Source of the DNA: Aspidiotus rigidus
Taxonomy: Eukaryota; Arthropoda; Insecta; Hemiptera; Diaspididae
Length of the DNA stretch: 64,000 nt
Assembly (NCBI GenBank): GCA_035079385.1
Contig: JAVHKY010000054.1
Span: 3,201,501-3,265,500, forward strand
Direction: 5' to 3'
The translations under genes were made by a program, and so were the position numbers. The notes beneath the pieces are model-generated. The model searched no databases. It saw only the letters and a program-made list of their open reading frames with translations, and had not been told where the DNA came from. This document shows positions 35,520 through 49,109 of this stretch, piece after piece (positions within the stretch are counted from its first letter, which is position 1; every line of letters begins with the position of its first letter).

Positions 35520-38500
35520 TCAACAAATACTTAAGAATTTCCTCATTAAATCTTGTTTGAAGCCAATTTCGCAGTATCCGCTAGTAAACACAGCGGTAAT
35601 TCCTAAATTTTGTGAGGCGTACTCTGGTAGCAGGAAGTAGAGGCCGCAGAAAGTCGTGAAACTATTGCAATTGCAGTTCGAGTAATCTTTCCCGTAACAT
35701 TTGTCTTTGTTAAATCCTTGAGCGTATAGGGTTGAAATGGTACAAGCTGTACTCGCATTCAGGCAATTTGCAGTGTACTTATCGTAACCATCTATAAGAA
35801 ATATGAATAAATTATAAGGTGTACAGTAAGCTACAATATGTCATCGGTATAGAAAGCGAAATATACTGACAGCTTTCAACGATTCGTGCGAGACTATTTC
35901 TTGGATCTGGCACCTCACAATAGGGAAAATTATCGTAGCGATCGGCTGTACAATATTCAAGAGTTAAAGGTACACTATTATCAATTTGGTTGTAAACTGG
36001 GCGTTCATAACAGGTTGCATACAGTCCATTATCTTCGACCAATACTTCACCAGCTGAAAATATATTAGTGCTTGTCGTCTAAATTGAGATCACAAAATTC
36101 AATTAGACCTATACACAACACCTAGATGCATCCTTACCCAAAGGTGGGTTGCCAGCGCCATCAATTTCATAAAGCTCAGCGTTCTTAAGATGCGCCAAAT
36201 CTAAACTCGCTACTGGAGTTTTGAATATATAAGGAGATCTAGAAGGGCAAGAGTACTGATTCGAAGGGTTAGAGCAGTCACCTTTAACTTTGATTGAAGG
36301 AAATGTATTGCACGAGAGATTTGTTTTTGTGTATATTTCTTGGTAATCTGAAAAGTACACATCATAAGATTATACTCATATTTCCAAATTATGAAACACA
36401 GCGAAGTCTCAATAATAGTGCCAGAAAAGGGATCAAATAACATCCGCACTATACCCAGGCTTGCACAATAAGATTGTGGTAAAACACGAAAAAATAATAA
36501 GTACATTTAGAAAAAAGCCTGATGCACTTCTACATATGTATAGACCTAAATGTGCTGAAAATTTGCCGTATAAATTCACAAATTGTTAGTATATTCAGAA
36601 AAAAATAATGATTTCCACGTTTTTGAGCACATTTTCAAGCTCAAAATGAGATGTTTTATAAAAATTTCGTTGAATAGACAGCTAATGAATACTTCAAAAA
36701 TTCACAGGTGCTTTGAGCTAAGCATATGGGGCCAAAAGTGGTCCAATATAATTACCAAAAATGGAAAATCCGGACAATTTGGGAATTATTTTTGATCGTT
36801 CTTATTGAAATGAAGCGACCGGTTTGTACATGATTGCACAATGTATATATCATTTTCCCATTATTCTCAGCTGTCGACCATACGGTAAGGAGTTGAGAAA
36901 AGTAAAGCCAAGGGACTGACGGAAATTCGCTCTTAGTGCAGGATCGCACCATATCGAGATTTTACAGCATTTTCAAAACAAAATTCTCAAGTGAAAACGT
37001 TCAAAAGTAATTCTGTGAGAAATACCTTGAGAGCGACTAGAGGTACGGCATCAGGATGTGTATTGGATTACTTCAGAATACGTCGTTTTAAATTAATTTT
37101 TCTCCGAGAAGAGCAGCACTTGCGGGAAGCAAAAACATAACGTGACGAAGAGGAACTGCTTAGGAAATTTGATTAAGTACTAAAAGTTTTCCTGGACGCG
37201 ATTTCTTCTTGTACTTCCATTTTTTGGATACTAAAAGTATATCATTTCTAGAATTGTGGTTGAGAGATAATTATGACGATAGGTCAGTATTGTATTCCGA
37301 CCATCATAAAATAATTCCGAAGTCTAGAGTTTGTGCATACATTGCATTGGATCGACTATCGAGTAAGAAAGTGATCATTTAATCGTAACTACGCTTTTGT
37401 CGATGTCACTCACAAATTTTATGAGTCATCATCATATCTGTAGTGCATGCTAATATATTTCAAGGTGTACGTACTAGTATATGAAAATCCTAACGGTTTG
37501 GGTGTATGTAACTGTGAAGTATCGTAATTGTTAGGGTTAAAATCTACGTTCAACACTTTTTGAAACTGAGGACAACCTTCCACAGTCACATCTATGTAGT
37601 AAAGATTGAATCCTGTAGTACCATTCTTCATTGGGTAGGTTAAATTAACAATATAACCATACACGTCCAGTATATTGAGATTAGCTCTTTGTGCAGGCTG
37701 ACAATCGTAGTAATAACCTAAGAAAAATAATCAAAACACAAGGTATATTTTTCTTGACGCAGAGTTTGTCAGTTTACATATTTATTTACGAACTTTACAA
37801 CTCCACAAACCGGTCTTCAGCCTTGAAAAACAATCATACAAACTATACCATAATATATGGAGAAAAACGTTGGAACCGGAAATGAAAGTTTAAAAATTAT
37901 AAGGAATTGAAGGATATCAAGTTTGTTTAGGAGTTGAGATAGTATTGTGCGGGATAATGATGCTTAAGGATGCATGACAAGACCGAGAAAAAAATAGAAG
38001 TATATGGGGAGATTTTAGCCGATTAGTTGGAAGAGGTACACGACTGATTTGGGTTTCATCGTCTCCAGGGGGGCCGAGAGAATTTTCACCACCATCTGCT
38101 TTTGGCTCTTAATAGACATCAAATTTCGTCATGCATCTCTGAATAACCCCAGCTGAACAGTAAAATTATTCCGTTTAGGAAATTTCGGAGAATTATAGGT
38201 TAATTACATTCAACGGACACTGGATGGGAGTGGAGTGAGAAATTTTCGGGAAAATGAGTAATTTCGTTTTTGTGGGAGGGGCCATGAGGCTCAAAATATG
38301 TTGCTGCCTGTATGATTTGTGGTGAAGACCCCGTTTTCAAGGCTTTTATTTTTGAACTTCATTCACATGATCCAGGAAACAGCTCATGATTTCCTTTAGT
38401 CGGAAACTAAATCAGAACATATTTATTAAATTAATGCACTCAATATAAATCAAAACAAAATAACACTGCGCCAAATAACCGGATTATGAAGTTGAAAGCT

Positions 38501-40242
38501 TTGTATGAAAATGGAATAGAATAAGGTTATACAAATATTCCTCAATGAACCACTCATAATGTGTTTTTTTTTTTAATTTAGACTGTTAGCCGCAAGATTT
38601 GCTTCAAACCCACTTCCTATATCTGTAATCATTTTCTATATGCAATTTTCTCCTCCCCCCGTCCCCCAGCGAAATGTTCCATGTCCCTATGTTTATCAAT
38701 AGCTAGAGCGTCGGAATTGTAAGTCCGTAGGTCTCATTTACAAAAAAAAAATAGACCAGTTTTACGGTTGAAAGAGAAATGTTAAATATGAAGTTATTTC
38801 AAAAGATGCCATACTGCAGAGTGCGACAATGTAGTCGTCGAAACCTATGTACACGTAGCTCTGACCAGGTTGTGGTGAACCGCTTAAAAAACAGAACAAG
38901 TCCGCTATCGATGAAGGACGTCCACAATAGGCAGGATCGGGCCCAGAACCTATGGAAATTTAAATTCAAGGGTGTCACGATCGTCATAATATACATTTTG
39001 ATTACATTTAATTAGACATATTTGAAATCATAATCAATTGAGGGACTGAGAAGAAACTCGCAACCCACTTGCGTTGATGGAAGCGAACAAGAGACCTGAT
39101 TTGTGGGAGCTCCTTGTGTAGCTTTTCAATTTTCGTTTATGCTTTGAACAAATTTCAAACTTTTGGAACGAACATGAACTAACAAAAGTGTTTCTGGAAG
39201 TATTTCTCACGCGGAACAGAATACCGTTTTGCCGTTATTTGCTAACTCCTCTAAGTTTCTTACAAATTCCGTTTCAATGCTTGAAAATTACTCGAGACTG
39301 ACACTTTTGGAATACTGTATTGTATCACTACAAACCCCAAGATATAGAGAGAAGTGTACAGAAATGTTGCTTGTACATTCCTTTAGAACACATAATATTT
39401 TCAGTTGATTAGCTCTCATGGTTACAGCGTTCTACTCATTTTTCTGAGAGTCATTTCATGATCAAAAACAGATGTTTGAGAGGGGAAATTCATGAGGGTC
39501 ATCCTGGTCACACTGATTCACTCAATGCGCGCGCCTATACGTTACTTATGCTAAATTGTGCGCCCAGTGCAACGTGTTTGAAAAGAGGTGTGCTCAGTTC
39601 AATTGTAAACAAAACGCAACCCACACATGGGAGTGACGTCACCCGGTTCCGTTTTTACATTGTTTTAAATGGAGATCAGCTGATGTAGCGCCTTGTTGTT
39701 TACATTGAGCTGAGCACACCTCTTTTCAAACACCTTGCGCCCAGTGAAGCAATCTACGTTTCGATCATTGATAAGATGTAATCAGTGTTTCCACTTTAGA
39801 AAACGTGTGAAAGAATTGAGGGAATTTCAGATACATTTCATTTACAAATAGGCTTAAGACGAGGAAATATTCAGGAATATTATGTTATACATACATATTT
39901 TTGTCTAAAAATTACCGCAATGAAGAACCAAAATAATTTGAGCGAGAATGGAGTATTTTTTAGGTTGAACTTTGGAGTGGAAAAAATCGATAAATAAAAA
40001 GCAATATTGTTTGTCTATAATTTACCAACTCAAAATAAAATTATCGTTGACGGACATGCTGATAAAAGTCGGAATAAATCTCCTACTCACTAAACATCAA
40101 GTCAAATATGTCTCAGAAGATGATAAAATTCAATATATTTTCTATACTTACAGGTTTCACCACTACCGGTATTGTACTTTTTAATACCATGGTTGAACCC
40201 TAAATTGAGCAATACGACTAAAAGAGATGTACAAATTCTCAT
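35520..40242 (-). CDS. Secreted cysteine-rich protein, array copy C (six exons, 376 aa)
   Basis: Third intact paralogue, with exons 40242-40152, 38949-38815, 37717-37475, 36347-36138, 36053-35871 and 35791-35520, ending in TGA. Exon sizes and phase-1 junctions match copies A and B. The signal peptide reads MRICTSLLVVLLNLGFNHG. The first cysteine of the mature region (KKC in A and B) is Tyr here (KKYNTGS), leaving 20 cysteines instead of 21. Exon 4 (YQEIYTKTNLSC) is close to B and differs from A (YGKIYQQLNLSC), so B and C look like the younger pair. It is the most compact copy. Intron 3 has no fold-back insertion and intron 2 has neither the MULE-like element nor the tRNA hairpin. Intron 1 holds a 170-bp MITE. 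The duplicated downstream flank stops abruptly at about 35297, against a Bel-Pao fragment. Confidence 0.85.
39569..39738. mobile_element. 170-bp MITE in intron 1 of copy C
   Basis: Nearly perfect inverted repeats of about 50 bp (GCAACGTGTTTGAAAAGAGG left; GCAAGGTGTTTGAAAAGAGG at the right end read inward). GCGCCCAGTG is repeated on the two sides, giving a target duplication of 7-8 bp once the terminal bases are assigned. No ORF. The duplication length suggests a hAT-type MITE. Confidence 0.65.
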
Positions 40243-40380
40243 TTTAACGTGAAGAAAATCTGGTCAAGAAAGAACTCCAAATGTTGAACACGAACCTAAA
40301 TACACGACTCACTTTGACAAAGCAAGACTCTTATCATCATTTTCGGAAGACGATAGTAAAATTTTTAAGCTATAAGACCG
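40243..40380 (-). promoter_or_regulatory. Conserved 5' flank of copy C
   Basis: Third copy of the conserved upstream block. It has a small deletion relative to copy B close to the ATG, and GATAAGAGTCTTGC where copies A and B have AATAAGAGGCTT. Promoter function is inferred. Confidence 0.35.
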
Positions 40381-41499
40381 TTTAAAAGAATTTTTTATTG
40401 CCGCGACAATGTAGTAAAAGATCCTTTCTATGGTACCCCACATACTGTATAGGCAAGGTCGTCAATAAGAGTTGAACTTATCAGCAGTATTAAACTCATA
40501 TCACCGAGTATTGTTTTAAATTTAGAATAGTCGAACGAGTGCAGCCACGTAACAATGTTTCGTCAAATATATACGCCCAGAGGTACATAAGGAATATGAA
40601 AGGGTTAGAGACTGCAGTACAAGGTCGAAGTGAGTCAAGCACAAATAGTTTAGGGAGTCACTGCCCTTATCGAAATTTTACCTACTTTTCTCGTTGGAGA
40701 AGTGAGGTATTACATCCGTCCGCTCAGGTTTCCTTAAATATTTATTTTGTAGGCCTCTAGGTCAATCAAATTTTTAGTCCGTGGAACTCCTCCAGTACTA
40801 CTGAATGTGTTTTTTTGAAACTTGGGCAGGTTGTGATGTTGTATCTGAAGATGTGCACCTGCAATGTTTTTGAGGATTGGATAAGTAGTTCTTGAGATAT
40901 AATCAATTTAGAAAATAATCTCACTATTGAACATTTGAACCAAGCGGATTTTCTTATCCTTTTGTTGTTATCATTGCTTATTGTGATGAAGAACCTGTCA
41001 TTTTTTTTTGACTGCATTTTGTCTCACCGTATCCCTGATTGAAAATTCGCAAGAACACCACCTCCCCCGCCGAGACGGAGCGTGCGCGTGCACAACTTCA
41101 CCCCGTGGGTGATTCAAAAATTTGCGAGTACACCCCGTCCAGCGAATGAGCCCGACCGAAAGCTGATAGCTCAAAATATTTTTCATATCATTCTTAGACG
41201 ACACCAGGAAAGGGGGCGAACGAGCGGAGCGAATGAGCCCCTAAAATTAAATTTATAGTTTCCCCGTCGTTACGAGCCATTGTAGAGAAGGAAAATGAAA
41301 AACTGCTCTTTGGCTGCGAGACCGGTCTTAGAAAATAAAATTTACGTGCTGTATAAAGTTTTTCATTTTCCTTTGAGTCCCATAAAATCTGGTAGATTAA
41401 ACTAGTTCTCATTTCATTCTTACTTGATTTGAGGGTGTCTCAGGCGACAGGAATTTCATTTTTAATTTGGACTACCTTAATTTTTTGAGTGAGTTTTGA

Positions 41500-42420
41500 G
41501 GTAGGAAATACTCTCTTGTTTACGTGAGGGGACACGTTTCAACTTCTAAAGAAGAGACTCTCCCCGCAAGGAACTGAGGTAAAGGATGATATTGGTGTCA
41601 CTGCCTTGCAGCTCAGCACATTTTGATTTTAAACATACTAATATTGTAGGCCGTGAAAATAATATGAAAAAAAGGAATATTCTCGACTTATCAATACATA
41701 ATATTATATTTAATTATACTGTGAATTTTAAAACCAGTTTTCAAGGACTTCCATGTGATTACAAGTCCATTCAGAATCATAAAAAGAAGTATATCTAGTG
41801 TTTCTCATATCTTGCAAGTATTAATTTTCTCATACACATTTTTAGTGGGTATATTTTTCGAAATAAATATTTGGTAACTCGAACCATTTCAATTATTTTT
41901 CAAATAATAACGTTTCACTAGTTCTTAATTTTTATTTCCGTTCGTCTGCCTCCCTCCAATTACGAAACTTCCTTGCTACAGTCTACAGCCTTACTAGTTT
42001 TCAAAACGATCAAACGTTGAAAATGATACTGAAAAAAATATCATTAACAAGGCCTTTGCACAGTGTGATGACGGAATTCATCATACACATGGTGACCTTC
42101 GAAATGAGCTAATGTAGAAGCACATCTGAAACTCAATTGGTATTTCTTCTGGTCGTGATTAATGGTAAATGCAACTACAGATGACTCATTTCCTCATAAC
42201 TGAACTCAAAGCATCAGTGCAACAGCTCTTTATTGATGTCGACAATAATGAAGTAGAAAGTTTGATCTTTCCTTTCAAATTTCAGCGTCCTGATGAGGAC
42301 AATGTTAACGTGTACTGATAATTTTCATATGGTCGAACTCGCTCGTAACGCTTCGGGTAATTCTAGTACAGCCTATCTTATTTATGCGGAGTTTCAGGGT
42401 TTTTATTTCTATAGTGAATA
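41500..42420. repeat. Spacer modules M and P directly joined (remnant of a further unit)
   Basis: 41500-41800 matches module M. 41900-42420 matches the module (P) found at 20690-21560, just downstream of copy B, with shared blocks TGATGACGGAATTCAT, CTGAAACTCAATTGGT and CATTTCCTCATA. In an intact array P is followed by a gene, but here nothing follows. Confidence 0.6.
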
Positions 42421-43589
42421 TTTTTATTTATTTTTTAATTATTACTAAAAAATACTATAAAATATTTGAACATAAACTGGCAGTACTTTGTCGCTTTACA
42501 CAATTTCCGAACGGAAGTTGGTTTTCATTTGGCTACAAAGTTGCCAAGACTCAAATCAATTTCGTCAACGATAAAATGAAAGTAAAATAGCCTACGTCAT
42601 CTAGTTTATAAGCAACACGACGGCTGACGCGATCGATTATTTGCGGACGGAAAGGATACCAGAATTTTAAGAATCCGAAGAAATTTTACATTCTGTTCTA
42701 CGCGGACATTTAATGTTGTGTTCTCCTCGATCAAATCAATCACAACCAGTCTATTTCTGATTGCATCACTTATAAGTATCTATAATAAGAATTGAGAAAC
42801 AAAAAAAAGCTTGATTCGTACTCATGTCGATACCAGCATTCACGGGGGATTCCCAAATAAGATTGTTCTCTCTATTGGTCTACGGTAGTAGTCCAGTTCT
42901 ATTCATTAGAGGAATAGGATTTGGCTGTCTCCAAAACCTAAAAAAAAAACATACTGTCTGAGGTTTGGACAGAGTTATGAAGTTTCGACAAATAAGAAGT
43001 GTAATATACAGTTATGTAATTACATTACGGATATTTCAAATATCATATTTTTGTAAATTTGTTAGTACTTATACATGGATATGGAGAGGGTGATTCAGAA
43101 ATTTGCGGTGGATCGTAGAATGAACTCACAAAACGAACTAAGAAAGAACTTAGACCATTAAGAGAGATAGACCGCCAATGTTCAGAAATTGTTGTGACGA
43201 CCGTCATCCTTTAGCTAATACATGGAAACAGCTGATTATAAGGGGAATTTCTCCGTAAGCGCGCGTGTATTTGATGTTGGTCACACTTTGTAACACGGGC
43301 TCTCATGAAGCGCTAGCCGGAGTTGGAAATATATTACAGTTCCATGTTTTTCAATTTTTAATATTCTGTCTGGAAAAAACAGTCCAACGATAAAAAATTA
43401 AGAAAAATCAAAATTACATCCCAAAATTGGTCAACATCTCACCATTATTCCAGACGAGAGAGAATTCTTCTATGGTGTCCTCATTTCCAGAATGAAAATC
43501 CAACTATAGATTATTATTTTTTACATGCCCTATTCTGCAACCTACACGACCTAGGCCCATCCTCAAAATACCATCTAACAACAGCTCCA

Positions 43590-43700
43590 CATTGAGAAAT
43601 GACTCCGACATCATCGACTCAACTTGAACTCACCAATCAATTTTACGACCGTCTACATTACTTACTCTAAACCACGACTCTTACCATTCATTCACCGTCT
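43590..43700 (+). mobile_element. Possible non-LTR ORF2 C-terminus scrap
   Basis: Short readings LRNDSDIIDST and, in another frame, LTNQFYDRLHYLL then stop resemble the last residues of jockey-type ORF2 (xxxFYxRLxxxxN). Too short and frame-shifted for certainty. Confidence 0.3.
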
Positions 43701-44439
43701 TTTGAATTTAAGTTTGTAATTTATATAACAACGAGCAAATAGCCTGTAAGTGCAGCTTTAATACTCGTTAAACAGAACAAAAAAAAAAAAAATGAAAAAT
43801 GTTTATAGAGGAAACTAAAATTAAGTACCCGCAATAAATCCAAGAAAATACATATATAATTTTTAGAAACGAATAGTTAGACATGCAGTTATGTTCCAAG
43901 TATGACGACATTAAAATTAGGACAATTCATTATTTTATAAAAAATTGTACATACATGAAACAGGAAAGGGTAGGTCAGTTTTGCCCAACCGGTGGACGGT
44001 GGACACTAAAATTTTCAAAAAGATCTCTTCCTTCTTAGGACATTTCACCTGAAGTTCAACTTCTTTGTTGCAATTCAGTGGACTGCGGTGGAAATTTTAA
44101 ACAGAGAACCGGTTCTCGACGACGACGATGATGATGACGAAAAGCGATGGTAATATGATCGGCTAGCGAGAGTGCGCCTCTCCACGCTACAATGGTATTC
44201 TCGATGCAGTACTACGATTAAGGTTCATGTCCTCTAGTTGGAGGCCAGCCAGAATAGTCATGATTACAGGGACAGACCTACTTGCTCTTACAGCCAAGTT
44301 CCTTTCTTCTAGGGACGATGTTTGAGATGCTCTTTTTGAAGAGACTTGCGATGGTTGTAGGAAAAGGAAACCTTCAGATAATTAGCCAAATTAATTGCCC
44401 AATTTCCGTCGTTGATCCAATAAAACCATACACAAAAAC

Positions 44440-44620
44440 CTGCTAGTAGTATTGCTGGATGTCAGTCAGGCGTTCAATACGTCTATTAGGGAGGACTAAA
44501 ACTTCCAGTTAGGAGCCTACGGCACCGGCACAGTCATCAAATCCTACCGGGAAATTTTTGGTGTGCACTTTTCCGCAAATCAGTATCTTTACCTGCCTAC
44601 GACTCACCCGCAAAAGTATC
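44440..44620 (+). mobile_element. Reverse-transcriptase palm motif A scrap (non-LTR)
   Basis: 44443-44490 reads LVVLLDVSQAFNTSI, close to the jockey-clade motif A (FLDVSQAFDRVWH), with the second Asp changed to Asn. Sequence after it matches only loosely in shifted frames. A dead fragment. Confidence 0.5.
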
Positions 44621-47600
44621 GACACTTTAACATAGACCAAGAAATGAAGCCAGAAAAATAGGGCTACCTCGACACGATGAATACAGAGCTGATTTTTTCA
44701 TGGAATGTTCAGAACCTTCCCTTGAAGGTGTCCTCAAAAATCCTTGCGAATCCTAATGGGACTTCCCCTTTTACAGGGGGGCAAAGGGGGAGAAATTGAG
44801 TTTTTCGTCAATAACTCGATAACGAGTGATCCTACAAAAAAAAGTTTCAAATAAAAATTTTTCTACGCCCAATTTCCTACAAATAATGTTCTATTAAACA
44901 AGAAAGAGGAATACTCCGACGTGGAGTAAACATGCAAACTGCAGAAAAAATGAAAATACGACGAGCGCTTTCGGTTAAACAACCATCTTCAAAGCCTGAA
45001 ATGAAAGCAACTGACGAACAAAAGAGAAGAGCGAGGATAGGACAAGTAAATTATATCCCTTCTTCACGATAAAACGCTCAACGTGATCAAGACCCGTTTC
45101 ACAAATATTGCTAAAATTATACGTATCCACTTGAACATCAAATATTATGTAAGGGCAATAAATTTCAAGTCGTTCCCGAAATAATTATGAGTTTTGAAAG
45201 GAACAATAATTGGTAATTCTACATCTTTGGTGCCTCTGGGAAGTAGTTATTGTCATCTCAACCGTAGGAGACCGAGTTGATGGTCGATTCGCAACCGGAA
45301 CCGGAAAGTCCGGCGCACTCATCCAATTCTTACAGGTTCCAGTGCTGAACCAGGAATAACTAAACTTTCTGCTGCCCAAAATAGATACGTGGACTGATGG
45401 CACATTATTTCGCTCACAGCCCCGGAGGATCCAACGGTTTCGTCAACCCATGAAATTGTAATTCAGCCTTCTACGGCGTGGTCAGGTTCTTTCCAGGGCG
45501 ACATATGAAACTTCAGGAGTGCTTCGATATCAAGTCAAGCTTGCACAACGTCGAGACGATTCATCCCACCAGATAGCGTACAGTTCTCATGTATTCTATA
45601 ACGAGGTGTCAATTTGAAAGAAGATTTTGTATCGAATAAATTCAATTCTCTTCATTTTTTTCCCAAAAAGTCGGATATCTTTTAATACAACTACGAATTA
45701 TTGTAGAAGAGACCCTATCAAATTGCTGAAGTGCGACGCTGGCGATTTTGTGCATGCGGAGGGACCAACAAAACAATCAAAATTGGCGATCTTATATTTT
45801 TAAGGGTCTGTTGTAACAGAGACATTATTTCTTCTTGGGAAAAAAACTCGTATTTTAGAAATCTAAAAAAATTCGAAAATCTATTGGCCGAAACCGTTTT
45901 GGCAAACGCGATGTTACGTGTCGCGCTATTAAGATGAAAAGAGAACGAGACCGGGGCTATAGAGAACTAATGATCCTTTCGATTCCGGCTTCTGCAAAAA
46001 TGTACGCGACATAACAGGCGCTACACGCTGGTTATGGTTATCACCGCTCTACCGTGTCCACATAATGAGTTGTGAATTGGATCATTCGACTGGAAGGCAC
46101 ACTTCTGGGTTGTCCTTTCTTATATTTTCTCCTTTCCCTCTCGATACACCCTTCTCTAAACATAAAGTCGGTGCAGCTATATCGTACAAAAGACCCGTTC
46201 TATTACATTACAAACGTCAACAAACCTATTTATATTCCGGTAATAACTTAATTACGCACTGGCGGATTGACGAATGAATAGCCGACACTCGCGCACAAAA
46301 ATGAAATCTAATTTTTGTAGACAACCACAACAAGAAAGGATAAATGATTCGTTGATTTCGTATCAAGAATAACGACCGGTCTCCAGATAGTACGTACGTA
46401 CGAAATTTGATTATATTTTAGGTAAATTTACACGTGACGTGAACCGAAGATTTATAAACGAAAACCGCAAAAATCATCTTCTACGAGTACCTAGCAGTAG
46501 AAAAAACATTGCAAAACGATCGTGATGAACTCGCATTCTTAGAAGAGAACTATAATTAATGCCACTCTCTTATTAGGGTTCAAAAATCGAGAATTGAGTA
46601 CAAAAATGTGCTGCCGTCCCATTCTCAAACGAAAAAAAAAATATTCAACACTCACGAAATATATCGCTTATCATCTCCTCTCTACAGACCCTCCTCTCAT
46701 ATATTTCGTTCGGCACGAAAAAACATACTCGAAGGACAATGAAGATATCCTCGCCCCTCTAAAAATGTTTTCACTTCTAGCAAAACCCACGAATAATTAC
46801 GTTACGATACCATTCAATAAAGAGTATCCTCAAAAGGTGGCTTCATTGACTCTTCCTACTTTTGTATTTCCCGAGTGCTTCACTTCTCCATGTACCCTGC
46901 GCTGTTCCACTTATAATCACGAACATATGATTTTGTTTGTTGTAATTGAAGGACTTCTCTATTCATATGACTATTGTCGGCGCGTCGAAGTATAAACCAC
47001 ATGTGCTTGTCATTATTTTCGAATGAGTAAATAAGATGCAGCACATTTGCATAAATTAACCCTATCCTCTCGAAATTACAAACAGGCAAGATGAAACCTA
47101 CGATAAGAAAAAACGTTAAAATAATCACTGTTAGAAGTCTCTCTGGATACGACAAAACTTCATGAAAATCTTTGCTTTATATCGACCTGCTTTTGAAGTC
47201 GCGTCACCTGTGACCGATGAAAGGGAATTTATGAAAGAAAGTTCATACATCGCCGAAGTGTATGAAAAAAAGGAAAGAAGATCTGCAGGAAAATGGAATG
47301 AGAAATTATTTCGAAAACGAGAAGAAGTGCAAGTAGTAAACGCCTCAAAGACACTTCACATCTCGGAGGCGTGGCATTCTCGAGCGGAATTTAACGTAAA
47401 ATAAAATCTTCATAACTCCCGCCAATGGTACGCTAAAGAATACACGTGGTTAATATACTATAAACGTTTATACATTGTATTAACTGCACCGTTTTTGTTT
47501 CTGATTCCCAGAATTCCTTCTCGTTGGAGCTTTTCTATTCCTTTGAGAACTTCCGGCAATATTTATCAGAAAAATAGGTATGGAGAATTTTTGCCGAATC

Positions 47601-49109
47601 GCAGAAAATTTTACGGTTAATCTCATAAGAATACGGGTAATCGTGATAAATGAGCCAATAATAATAGAGGAAGAACCATCCAGGGTGCTCAGGAAAATAC
47701 TCTTTCGGGTTCCTAGAGAAAGAGAACGTACTTTCTAAATTCTCGAAATTAACTAGAAGTACTTTATTTCCAAAAATTTGCACTCTTTTTGGCTAAAATA
47801 CTCTTTCGATAATACGACGCGGACGTACTACCTACAAAAATGGGGAAAAAAAAAAAAATTAAAGAAAAAAGAAAATTTTTTCTCTTCTTTTTCTTGTCAA
47901 AAAGAATATTTTTGGAAATAATCTTTTATATAGGTACCATTGAATAAAACCAGAGCAACTAGCCTCATATTCCAACGTTTTTTTTTAAACCGAAAACATC
48001 AATTCCTAATTTCTGAAAATCCCCTAATCGAATCAAAAAAAAAAATACACCCACGATAATCGTTGGATATAGTACTTAATTAATGACAATTGGTGAAATT
48101 ATGTATGACAACGATATCATAAATGTACTGTCATAGGTAATTATTAATAATTCTAGATCTCAAAATAGAGAACTGGTAGTGTACAGTCGGCTCATTTTTG
48201 GAGAGCTCTCATGGTAAGATCATACATTAATTGATGCATTTAAAAGCCATACAGGTAGTAGAGTGTTGAAAAGGTGCAGAGAAACAATGGTCTGAGATAA
48301 ACATTCCAGTAAAAATGGTATACACTTTGGTAATCCGGATTCTGCAGATAGCACTGATAACCAACAAGTTAAACCACTGAAATGATAAGTCACATATTCG
48401 TGGAATCAATGATTCTGGAACGATCATGCCTCGGTATTTATCAGTACACTCGTCGCCTTGAATCTATGAAGTGTGAACATTCTCTTAGAATAAATGCCCT
48501 TAATTTGATAAATATGTTTATCAAAAATATCAAATGTCCTGTGTAAGTGTGAAAATTGAAATTATTTAACGCGCCAAGTCAACTTGCAATATAATCGTTG
48601 AGTGCCGATTTTGAATGCCTGCGTTAGTGCCTTGGTATTCGAATTCACACTCATTTCATACCGGTATCTAATAACTTCACTGAAAATCAACTTTTAGGAC
48701 TTAGGTAGCCTACTTAATTATAATATACCTAACTTTAATTTGTTGCAAAACGTAAATTCAATCTAACACGAATAAAGTACCGCGGTACGCCGAATTTCGA
48801 TCATGTCAAATCTTGATCGATTTCATAATCATTACATCAATATTGGTTATAATAGTATAATTACCGATTACCAGATTAGAATCAAATTTGCAACAGAACA
48901 ATATTAATAACAGGCTCGCAATCACATCTCGGAATGAAAATATCACATTGTACCATTCAAATTTGCGTTCTTATTTAGAATCAAAATGACCAAAATAGCC
49001 TACAGCAAAACATATAGGCTTACCTCACATTTTGGACGTAATCAGGCAAAAACTACCCAAGTGACAAAATGTGGTTTCTGAGATAATATCGACGGTGTCA
49101 TGGCAATAG

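Larger units (their letters stand above)
35297..40930 (-). repeat. Tandem duplication unit C
   Basis: Covers copy C and flanks matching units A and B. The left edge is sharp: the shared stretch AACAGTTTTTCGACCATCTG (also at 21590 in unit B) abuts Bel-Pao integrase sequence at about 35297. On the right, similarity with unit B continues past 40750 (AGGCCTCTAGGTCAAT). Confidence 0.75.
42425..49085. other. Intergenic between the array and the DUF7869 transposon
   Basis: Apart from the non-LTR scraps at 43590 and 44440 I find no gene. The frames at 46594-46995 (133 codons, plus) and 45185-45403 (72 codons, minus) show no domain, and no splice-linked partner was found. GC-richer patches at 44100-44600 and 45200-45550 remain unexplained. 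Confidence 0.45.

Noticed and set aside
46594..46995. 133-codon plus-strand frame
   Set aside because: No domain, signal peptide or splice partner, and the length is within what chance allows in this amount of sequence.
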